Shown: in pieces, positions 1-5,416 of the stretch
Position numbering within the stretch: the stretch's first letter is position 1
How the letters are laid out: each line of letters opens with the position of its first letter
Assembly: GCA_964343305.1 (NCBI GenBank)
Contig: CAYFJO010000583.1
Span: 1-6,280, forward strand
Direction of reading: 5' to 3'
Length of the DNA: 6,280 nucleotides
Source: CAYFJO01 sp964343305
GTDB taxonomy: Bacteria; Planctomycetota; Planctomycetia; Pirellulales; Pirellulaceae
Notes under the pieces: generated by a model
The model's database searches: none
What the model was told of the DNA's origin: nothing
What the model saw: the letters and a program-made list of their open reading frames with translations, nothing else
Position numbers and translations under genes: made by a program

Positions 1-880
1 GAAGAACGGTGCCCGCTTCATCAACCGCTCGACGAATGGCGGGCGATGCCAGAAAAAATCCATCGTCTTTGAATGCGCCGATGCGCAGGTTGCTGAGGTC
101 GACACAGGCCGGCTTGCCGATCGCTCCGGGCGGCGATTGCAAATCGGTTTTAGAACCGTTTTGCTCTGACAAAACTTTCAGGGCCAACGTCAGATCCTCG
201 ACGTGTCGCGCCATCGGGCCGGGTTGAAACGCGATCGCTTCCATGCCAGGGAGATTGGTGGTCAGCCCGGACGTCGGCAACCGGCCGCTGGTCGGCTTGA
301 TTCCTTGGATACCACACGCATGACAGGGCTGACGAATGCTGCCGCCCATGTCACTTCCCAATCCCAGCGGCGAACCGCCCGCCGCAATGACCGCCGCTTC
401 GCCGCCGGAACTGCCGCCCGGGCTGCGTTGCTCGTCCACGGGATGGCAGGTCGCGCCGTAAACGGGATTGGCCGATTCCTGGTACATCATCAACTGGGAG
501 ACATTCGTCTTACCGAGGATGATCGCACCGGCACTGCGCAATCGCTGGACCAAGATTCCGTCTTGTTCGTCAACCAGATTTTGTCGAGCAGACAGTCCAA
601 TGGTCGACGGAGTGCCGGCCACATGGAAACATTCTTTGATCGTCATGGGCACGCCGTGAAGCGGACCCAGTGGTTTGCCGCGACGGACCGCATCATCCGC
701 CCGCTGTGCGTCTTGGCGTGCCTGATCGAACATCGGCACCACCACTGCGTTCAACCGTGTGTTGACTTCCTCGATGCGCTCGATCAGCGCGTTGACAATT
801 TCCGTCGCGGAGAGATCGCGGGCGGCGACACGTCGAGCAATCTCCGCGGCACCGAGGTCAATCAAAGAAGTCCCGGACAT
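1..880 (-). CDS. Amidase-signature family hydrolase, FAAH-like (C-terminus cut by window edge)
   Basis: Serine hydrolase of the amidase-signature family, expected to hydrolyse a carboxamide bond in the cytoplasm or at the membrane; the substrate cannot be read from sequence. The frame is open from an ATG at 878-880 to the left edge (293 residues; the family is usually 450-580, so the C-terminal third or more is missing). The complete Ser-cisSer-Lys triad is visible: Lys82 in GVPMTIKE, cis-Ser157 in SPGGSSGGE, and nucleophile Ser181 in GSDMGGSIRQP. The 24-residue spacing between the two serines is that of GatA and FAAH. SPGGSSGGE, GGSPLGLGSDMGGSIR, CGIQGIKPT, the RLPTSGL segment and GPMARHVEDL resemble fatty-acid amide hydrolases more than tRNA-dependent GatA. 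GatA itself is unlikely but not excluded. The start lies 9 bases after the stop of the upstream gene, without a clear Shine-Dalgarno, which suggests translational coupling. The family call is firm; the subfamily is inferred. Confidence 0.93.
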   Translation of the reverse strand, partial: MSGTSLIDLGAAEIARRVAARDLSATEIVNALIERIEEVNTRLNAVVVPMFDQARQDAQRADDAVRRGKPLGPLHGVPMTIKECFHVAGTPSTIGLSARQNLVDEQDGILVQRLRSAGAIILGKTNVSQLMMYQESANPVYGATCHPVDEQRSPGGSSGGEAAVIAAGGSPLGLGSDMGGSIRQPCHACGIQGIKPTSGRLPTSGLTTNLPGMEAIAFQPGPMARHVEDLTLALKVLSEQNGSKTDLQSPPGAIGKPACVDLSNLRIGAFKDDGFFLASPAIRRAVDEAGTVL

Positions 881-889
881 CGACACGGG

Positions 890-2431
890 TTAACCACTGT
901 CGTCCGACGGATCGACGGATGGCACAGGGATCGTGGGAAGAGGGACGCTGGGGATCGGAATTGACGGGAGATCGACCGGCGGCGAAACGGGGGACGGTGG
1001 CGTTTCAGGCGGTTTGTTCACCGGAGGAGCGCTAGGGGCTTCCAACGAAATGGCCAAACTACAACAAATCAACTCCGAGTCGCTGCCTCGATATCCATCT
1101 AGTTCTTCCGCTGGTTGCTCTACCACGACACCCAGAACCAGAATCTTGCTGTCAGTCGCAATGGCGGCGGGCGGCTTGTTGAGGCACAAGAACTTCAGTT
1201 GCGGTTGACTTGGTGTGGCGAGTTGAAGTTGTCCGACATAGCCGTTTTTTTCCTTGCGCAGGTCAACCAACGTGCCGGCCAAACAGATGCCCGTGTTGGC
1301 TCGGCCGGCGGCTGTTGTGTCCAGCCAACTTTGAGCACGACTGGCGATAAACTCATAGCTCCCATCAATCGCACCAAATTTGGATAACATCTGCTTAACT
1401 TTCTCGGCATTCGTTTGCACTTCTGGGTCAGCTCGATCGACATGCGTGACAGTTTCACCAAACTGCGCGAGCATCGAATAGAAGTGCAAGTTGTCGGTTT
1501 CGCTACGTGGGCTAGTCTTAACCCATTTGCTTCCGGCAGAGCGCAACTCCTCCGCGGCGTTAAGCAGATCACTGGTGGCTTTAAACGGTGGATTGCGAAA
1601 AGTGATGAGGGGATCGTTGGACGGTGGCGGGCTGTTGTCGGGCGTTGAATTGATGTCCGTGCCATCGTCGCTCGTGTTGGTCGTTTCGAAGTCGTTGCCT
1701 GTCGAAGTGTCATCCGATGTATCATCTGACGAGTCGTCGGATGAGGTATCAGGAAGACTATCCGGAAACATTTCTTGATTGGACTTTTTATTCGCGTTGA
1801 AAGGCGGATTGCCCAACGGTGTTCCTTGATTGGCTTGAGCTAGGTTGGTTGTGTTGGTGTCCTGGTTGACGGTGTTGTTGACATTGTCGCCTTCTTCGGA
1901 CGCCGCGGCGCCGCCGCGAAATTGTGCTGGTACGATCCACGGAGCAAACTTTGCCACCGAGGGACCAAAATCGAGCGGGTCCTTTTTCAAGCCCCACCAC
2001 ATAATCAACAACGCGCCGATGATCCCGATCACGCCGCCGCCAACGACTTTCGCAACTTCCCAAATGGGACTCTTCTGCGCCCGTTGCCGGCGAGGCTGTG
2101 GTCTACCGGACGTGGATGCGGGCGTCGGTTCACCACCCGCTGCTGCTGAAGGAGCCGGACTTTCATCGAATTGAAATGCCGGGGCTGCACCGCCACCGCC
2201 TGCCGCGGCAATACTGTCGCCGCCCTCGCCAAATGTAAATCCCGCCGACTCACCGCCGCCGACACTGCCACCCGGGTCATTCACAACGATCAACTCAGGA
2301 GGCATGTTGTTGTACACGCTCGACAGCTCAAACTCGTCCTGACACATGGGACATCGCACGGTGGCGTCGCGGGATGCGGCGCCGGGAAGGGACACTTCCT
2401 CGCGGCAAGATGGACAAGACGAAACGCTCAT
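890..2431 (-). CDS. Zinc-ribbon, single-pass membrane protein with low-complexity stalk and proline-rich tail
   Basis: Uncharacterised 513-residue protein. Residues 1-35 form a zinc ribbon with CxxC pairs at Cys6/Cys9 and Cys27/Cys30. Residues 50-115 are a Gly/Ala/Ser/Pro linker, followed by a basic patch (RRQRAQK, 114-120) and one hydrophobic helix at about 126-147. The positive-inside rule puts the ribbon in the cytoplasm and the rest outside. Residues 175-275 are a hydrophilic Asn/Thr/Asp/Ser stalk. Residues 275-466 look folded: a helical part, then a strand-rich part (about 378-440) that could be OB-like, which is a guess. Residues 467-513 are proline-rich, with a five-residue repeat. I chose the ATG at 2429-2431 because GGAG sits six bases upstream and the ribbon starts at once. 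An ATG 23 codons further up would translate part of the palindromic repeat. It is very probably co-transcribed with the amidase. A sensor or scaffold role is possible but nothing shows it. Confidence 0.88.
   Translation of the reverse strand: MSVSSCPSCREEVSLPGAASRDATVRCPMCQDEFELSSVYNNMPPELIVVNDPGGSVGGGESAGFTFGEGGDSIAAAGGGGAAPAFQFDESPAPSAAAGGEPTPASTSGRPQPRRQRAQKSPIWEVAKVVGGGVIGIIGALLIMWWGLKKDPLDFGPSVAKFAPWIVPAQFRGGAAASEEGDNVNNTVNQDTNTTNLAQANQGTPLGNPPFNANKKSNQEMFPDSLPDTSSDDSSDDTSDDTSTGNDFETTNTSDDGTDINSTPDNSPPPSNDPLITFRNPPFKATSDLLNAAEELRSAGSKWVKTSPRSETDNLHFYSMLAQFGETVTHVDRADPEVQTNAEKVKQMLSKFGAIDGSYEFIASRAQSWLDTTAAGRANTGICLAGTLVDLRKEKNGYVGQLQLATPSQPQLKFLCLNKPPAAIATDSKILVLGVVVEQPAEELDGYRGSDSELICCSLAISLEAPSAPPVNKPPETPPSPVSPPVDLPSIPIPSVPLPTIPVPSVDPSDDSG
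908..967 (-). repeat. Four tandem Pro-(Ser/Thr)-(Ile/Val)-Pro-aliphatic units in the protein tail
   Basis: Residues 489-508 of the zinc-ribbon membrane protein read PSIPI, PSVPL, PTIPV and PSVDP, a five-residue period that ends just before an acidic DPSDDSG terminus. The codons differ between units, so the protein pattern is conserved while the DNA is not an exact tandem repeat. Such a segment would be an extended polyproline-like rod on the outer side of the membrane. Confidence 0.75.
1709..1744 (-). repeat. Acidic (Ser/Thr)-Ser-Asp-Asp tetrapeptide repeat
   Basis: Residues 230-241 of the zinc-ribbon membrane protein read SSDD, SSDD and TSDD within a longer Asp/Ser/Thr/Asn-rich stretch (about 224-265). 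Synonymous codons vary between units. It probably forms a flexible, strongly acidic spacer between the membrane helix and the C-terminal domain; cation binding or phosphorylation is only a possibility. Confidence 0.75.
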
Positions 2432-2437
2432 GGCCTG

Positions 2438-2441
2438 CTCC
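2438..2441 (-). promoter_or_regulatory. Shine-Dalgarno site that fixes the zinc-ribbon gene start
   Basis: GGAG on the minus strand lies six bases before the ATG at 2429-2431. The alternative upstream ATG at 2498-2500 falls inside the loop of the palindromic repeat, so this site decides the start. Confidence 0.6.
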
Positions 2442-2463
2442 GGAAAATCGGCTAAAAAATCAT

Positions 2464-2529
2464 ACAAGCCCGACGCGCGAGCGGGGGACATTGAATGCAA
2501 CAGATCCCTCGCTCGCGCGTCAGGCTTGT
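2464..2529. repeat. Long palindromic (REP-like) intergenic repeat
   Basis: An inverted repeat with two 25-base arms (2464-2488 and 2505-2529) around a 16-base loop. Pairing is complete except for one C·A mismatch (2471/2522) and one G·T position (2484/2509). The core of the arm is GACGCGCGAGCG. It lies between the carboxypeptidase stop and the zinc-ribbon start, about 22 bases before that gene's ribosome binding site. There is no U-run after the hairpin on either strand, so a classical intrinsic terminator is unlikely. From memory, close variants of this arm occur in many copies in planctomycete genomes; that cannot be tested here. Confidence 0.85.
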
Positions 2530-2617
2530 GTTGCGTTGAAAACTAACCCTAGTTTAACAGCCGCGCGAGCGATATGCCTAGTATTAAGCCAGCCGAGGTC
2601 GAGACATTTCGATCGAT

Positions 2618-4138
2618 TTATGCCCGTATTCCATATAACGGGTATAGTTTGTTCTCCAGGTGACGGATTAAACCCTCGTGGGAAAGTGGCTTCGCGGTCA
2701 CTCGTTCCGCCAACTCAGCCGCCGAATAACATTGACCTGGGGCATGGATTTTCTCGCGCAACCACTCTCGCAGCGGACTGAACTTGCCACGCGCGAATTG
2801 CTCGTCCAGATTGCCAAGATCTTGGTTCGCTTGCTCAAAGAACTGGCCCGCATAGAGATTCCCTAACGAATAGGTGGCGAAGTAGCCGAACAGCGCCGCA
2901 CTCCAATGCACGTCCTGCAAAACGCCATCCGCGTGGTTCGGCGGCTCGATGCCGAGATACTCCCGATACTTGTCATTCCACGCACCAGGCAGATCCGCCA
3001 CGGCCAAGTCTTCGCTGATCAAAGCCTGTTCGAGTTCGAATCGAATGATAATGTGCAAGTTGTACGTCGCCTCGTCCGCTTCGACGCGGATCAGTGAGGG
3101 CCGCACGCCATTGACCGCGAAATAGAAATCGTCCAATGAAACATCCGACAGCGCGCTGGGAAACGCCTGTCGCGCTGGTTTGAAGAAGTGTTGCCAAAAC
3201 CATCGACTGCGGCCGACCATGTTTTCCCACATTCGCGATTGCGACTCGTGGATGCCGAGCGAAGTGTACGTGCCGGGCGGCAAGCCGAATTGTTCGGTTC
3301 GCAAACCGAGTTGATACAGACCGTGCCCGGCCTCGTGTAATGTGCCAAAGAACGCTCCGGGAAAATGATGTTCGTCGTAGCGGGTGGTGATGCGGCAATC
3401 GTTCGGTCCCATTTCAGTGCAGAAAGGATGCGCCGTGACGTCCAAGCGGCCGCGCTCAAAGTCGAAACCAATTTTCGCCGCTGCTTCTTTGCCAAATCGC
3501 TCTTGGACATCCGTCGGATACGATCGTGTCAGAATCTCATGTTTCGGCTCCACACCGCTATCCTTGATCGCCGCGACCAACGGCACGAGCGCCTCGCGCA
3601 ACTCGGCCAACACCCGCGTGACGTTGGCGGTCTTCTCGCCCGGTTCATAATCGTCGAGCAGCGCGTCGTAGATACAGTCCTCGTAGCCGATCGCCTCGGC
3701 TTGTTCGCGTTTCAGTTTCACGATCTGCTGGAGCAATGGCCGAAACGAATCGAAGTCGTTGGCCTTGCGTGCTTCGACCCATTTTTGCTGACCGAGGACC
3801 GACAGCTTGGCCAATTCTTCGACCAGTTTTTGTGGCAGTTTGATCTGTTTCTCGTATCCACGCTTGATCTCGCGGATGGTCGTTCCCGCGTCGCTGTGGG
3901 CGTCTTTGGCAAGCGCACTGTCGGTTAATTCCGCAAGCCACTCGCCGACACGGGGATCGGTGTTTCGCTGATGAATCAAACCAGTGAGGAATTCAATCTG
4001 TTCCGCGCGATACTCACCCGCGGTGGGCGGCATCTTGGTTCGCTCGTCCCAATTGAGCAGCGACTCGACCGAAGCAAGTAACGCAGTTTGACGCGTGTGG
4101 TCGCACAGTTCGTCGAAAGATTGATTGACATCCGTCAT
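2618..4138 (-). CDS. M32 family metallocarboxypeptidase (carboxypeptidase Taq type)
   Basis: Zinc-dependent carboxypeptidase that removes C-terminal residues from peptides, expected in the cytoplasm since no signal peptide is present. At 506 residues it matches the family's usual length of about 500. All six M32 hallmark motifs are visible in order: HPF (237-239), DCRIT (247-251), the zinc site HEAGH (268-272, ligands His268 and His272, catalytic Glu269), HESQ (297-300, third ligand Glu298), IRVEAD (350-355) and GVLQDVHW (405-412). The downstream GYFATYSLGN segment has Ala where many members, from memory, have Pro. I chose the ATG at 4136-4138 because AAGGAA lies five bases upstream; the 20-codon longer alternative would translate an inverted repeat. 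The lipoprotein gene is 92 bases upstream on the same strand. Probable role: peptide turnover. Very sure of the family; substrate preference is unknown. Confidence 0.97.
   Translation of the reverse strand: MTDVNQSFDELCDHTRQTALLASVESLLNWDERTKMPPTAGEYRAEQIEFLTGLIHQRNTDPRVGEWLAELTDSALAKDAHSDAGTTIREIKRGYEKQIKLPQKLVEELAKLSVLGQQKWVEARKANDFDSFRPLLQQIVKLKREQAEAIGYEDCIYDALLDDYEPGEKTANVTRVLAELREALVPLVAAIKDSGVEPKHEILTRSYPTDVQERFGKEAAAKIGFDFERGRLDVTAHPFCTEMGPNDCRITTRYDEHHFPGAFFGTLHEAGHGLYQLGLRTEQFGLPPGTYTSLGIHESQSRMWENMVGRSRWFWQHFFKPARQAFPSALSDVSLDDFYFAVNGVRPSLIRVEADEATYNLHIIIRFELEQALISEDLAVADLPGAWNDKYREYLGIEPPNHADGVLQDVHWSAALFGYFATYSLGNLYAGQFFEQANQDLGNLDEQFARGKFSPLREWLREKIHAPGQCYSAAELAERVTAKPLSHEGLIRHLENKLYPLYGIRA
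2619..2646. repeat. Short inverted repeat over the carboxypeptidase stop codon
   Basis: Arms 2619-2627 and 2638-2646 pair over nine bases with one G·T position, around a 10-base loop, and cover the last codons and part of the stop of the M32 gene. As RNA it could form a modest 3' hairpin, but no U-tract follows on the minus strand, so a terminator role is weakly supported. Confidence 0.35.
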
Positions 4139-4143
4139 GGCGT

Positions 4144-4149
4144 TTCCTT
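4144..4149 (-). promoter_or_regulatory. Shine-Dalgarno site of the M32 gene
   Basis: AAGGAA on the minus strand, five bases before the ATG at 4136-4138. It decides the start in favour of the 506-residue protein and sits just downstream of an inverted repeat. Confidence 0.65.
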
Positions 4150-4152
4150 GGA

Positions 4153-4180
4153 ACTTGTCAGAAAGAAAGCGGAGACAAGT
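4153..4180. promoter_or_regulatory. Inverted repeat in the leader of the M32 gene
   Basis: Perfect seven-base arms, ACTTGTC (4153-4159) and GACAAGT (4174-4180), around a 14-base spacer that is pyrimidine-rich on the minus strand. It lies three bases upstream of the M32 ribosome binding site. It could be an operator or an RNA hairpin that affects ribosome access. Regulation is inference; the repeat itself is seen. Confidence 0.4.
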
Positions 4181-4230
4181 CACCGCACTCCAAGACACTT
4201 TAGCAAGATGCCGCCCGCTTGCAACGACGG

Positions 4231-4458
4231 TCAGCGATGCGAGTAACCGAGGTTGCGCTCAACGTCGCGGGCTTGAGAATCGACGCCCGTGCCCCAGTTG
4301 TCGTCGCCGGTCGCACGGAATGTCGACGGCTGTTTGAGAAAATCGTTTACGTCGCGCGGACCAGTCGGTTCGTCGTCGTAGGTGGGAAACAAGTTGCGGC
4401 AGCCAGTGAGAGATGGTGTGACCGCGAGAATCAGGCAGATGACGAGATTGCGTAACAT
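4231..4458 (-). CDS. Small lipoprotein of unknown function
   Basis: A 75-residue predicted lipoprotein. Residues 1-20 are a type II signal peptide: MLRN, a hydrophobic stretch, then the lipobox LTGC with the acylated cysteine at Cys20. The mature part of 56 residues is polar and proline-containing (CRNLFPTYDDEPTGPRDVND) and ends in RNLGYSHR, with no motif I recognise. No Asp follows the lipid cysteine (Arg21), so outer-membrane sorting would be the default expectation by the E. coli rule, which may not hold here. I chose the ATG at 4456-4458 because it places the signal peptide at the N-terminus; a 27-codon longer reading adds charged sequence that would bury it and reaches into the divergent gene. 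No clear Shine-Dalgarno. It may be co-transcribed with the M32 gene, 92 bases downstream. Confidence 0.75.
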   Translation of the reverse strand: MLRNLVICLILAVTPSLTGCRNLFPTYDDEPTGPRDVNDFLKQPSTFRATGDDNWGTGVDSQARDVERNLGYSHR

Positions 4459-4470
4459 AGCGGCGGGAAT

Positions 4471-4487
4471 GTCGCAAATCGTGCGAC
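4471..4487. promoter_or_regulatory. Inverted repeat in the divergent promoter region
   Basis: GTCGCA (4471-4476) and TGCGAC (4482-4487) form perfect six-base arms around a five-base spacer, 12 bases upstream of the lipoprotein start and 50 bases upstream of the deacetylase start. Three GTCC units follow at 4488, 4492 and 4497. The 79-base gap between divergent genes must hold at least one promoter, but I see no convincing -35/-10 pair. Operator function is a guess. Confidence 0.3.
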
Positions 4488-4537
4488 GTCCGTCCAGTCC
4501 AGTTGCACTGCTGTCACGATGATGCCAGCATAACAAC

Positions 4538-5230
4538 ATGGAACTTGATATTCTGGTCGTCGCACCTCATCCCGACGATGCCGAGCTTGGCATGGGCGGT
4601 GCCATTTTGCGTTTTAAATCCGAGGGCCTCAAGGTCGGCGTCCTCGACCTGACCAGCGGCGAACCGACACCGCACGGCAGTCCTGAAATCCGCGCTCGCG
4701 AAACACTCGCGGCGACCAAGATTCTGGGTCTTGACTGGCGCGAAAATCTTGGATTGCCGAATCGCAGTTTGGAAGCGACACTCGATGCGCGTCACAAGTT
4801 GGCCGGAGTGATCCGCCAAGTGCGACCGCGGTGGTTATTCGCGCCCTATTGGATTGACGCCCATCCCGATCATGTTGCCGCGACGCAGCTCGTCGAAGCG
4901 GCCCGGTTCTGGGCCAAGTTGACCAAGTCGGACATTCCCGGCGAGCCATTTCATCCCCAGCGAGTTTATAACTACTTTTGCGTCCATTTGAAGCTTGCCC
5001 CACAGCCTGCGTTCGTATTGGATGTGAGCGACTTCTGGGAACAGAAGCTGGCCGCAATCGATTGTTATCACAGCCAGTTCATCGAAGGACGGCCGACCGA
5101 GCCGCCGACGTTCCTGGATCAACTTCGCGACGAAGCGGCCCATTGGGGAAAAATGATCGGCGTGCGCTATGGCGAGCCATTCACCGCTCGCGAACCAATT
5201 GGCCTGACGAGCATGCGCGACTTGATCTAA
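4538..5230 (+). CDS. bshB1: LmbE/PIG-L zinc deacetylase, BshB1-like
   Basis: Zinc-dependent N-deacetylase of the LmbE/PIG-L family, 230 residues, cytoplasmic. Closest in overall pattern to BshB1, which removes the acetyl group from GlcNAc-malate in bacillithiol synthesis. The active site is complete: His11 and Asp14 (in HPDDAELGMGG) plus His112 (in HPDH, 109-112) as zinc ligands, Asp13 as general base, and His109 as the likely transition-state stabiliser. Further BshB-like features are LTSGEPTPHGSPEIRARE (38-55), LGLPNRSL (71-78), FVLDVSDFWEQKLAAI (159-174) with CYHSQF, and GVRYGEPF (208-215). The ATG at 4538 places the catalytic motif ten residues from the N-terminus, as in the family; no strong Shine-Dalgarno precedes it. 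No bshA or bshC is in the window, so the pathway is inferred from similarity; another GlcNAc-type substrate is possible. Transcribed divergently from the lipoprotein gene. Confidence 0.9.
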   Translation: MELDILVVAPHPDDAELGMGGAILRFKSEGLKVGVLDLTSGEPTPHGSPEIRARETLAATKILGLDWRENLGLPNRSLEATLDARHKLAGVIRQVRPRWLFAPYWIDAHPDHVAATQLVEAARFWAKLTKSDIPGEPFHPQRVYNYFCVHLKLAPQPAFVLDVSDFWEQKLAAIDCYHSQFIEGRPTEPPTFLDQLRDEAAHWGKMIGVRYGEPFTAREPIGLTSMRDLI

Positions 5231-5416
5231 ATCCACGGGCCGTGAATCATTCGGGCTAACACGTAGCAACGATGTGCTGTTTATGATTGGGCCATTTTCT
5301 CGCCTTATACATTGACCGAAGCCACGAGGAACTAGACGGCGGCGACGTGTTACCTGGATTTACGGTTTCGATACGCCAGTGGTTTGAAAAGGCGCTGAAG
5401 ATCCGGAAATAGCTTT
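5231..5416. other. Convergent intergenic region without a recognisable gene
   Basis: A gap of 186 bases between the 3' ends of the deacetylase gene and the fragment on the right. It holds a small palindrome, CACGGGCCGTG, starting nine bases after the deacetylase stop with too short a loop for a good hairpin. No U-run, terminator, RNA gene or mobile-element remnant stands out. Confidence 0.6.

Noticed and set aside
203..964. A 253-codon open frame on the plus strand
   Set aside because: It lies antisense to the amidase, whose intact triad and continuous family motifs show that the minus strand is coding. The plus-strand product is Arg/His-rich without motifs.
1195..1725. A 176-codon open frame on the minus strand inside the zinc-ribbon gene
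   Set aside because: It is an out-of-frame shadow of the zinc-ribbon gene with an Arg/Thr-rich composition and no ribosome binding site.
2464..2529. Reading the palindrome as an intrinsic terminator or a CRISPR-type repeat
   Set aside because: No U-run follows the stem on either strand, and there is only one full copy, with no spacers.
3365..3928. A 187-codon open frame on the plus strand
   Set aside because: It is antisense to the zinc-site half of the carboxypeptidase, where all M32 motifs are intact. It shows no domain of its own.
4503..4534. Possible promoter TTGCAC with CATAAC before the deacetylase
   Set aside because: The spacing is about 20 bases and transcription would start at or after the ATG, so the match is too poor to call.
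4514..4819. Open frame antisense to the start of the deacetylase
   Set aside because: The deacetylase on the plus strand has a complete zinc site. The antisense frame has no motif and would cover the divergent promoter.
5257..5352. Eight-base inverted arms TAACACGT and ACGTGTTA in the convergent gap
   Set aside because: The arms are 80 bases apart, have no supporting structure between them and can arise by chance in a gap of this size.
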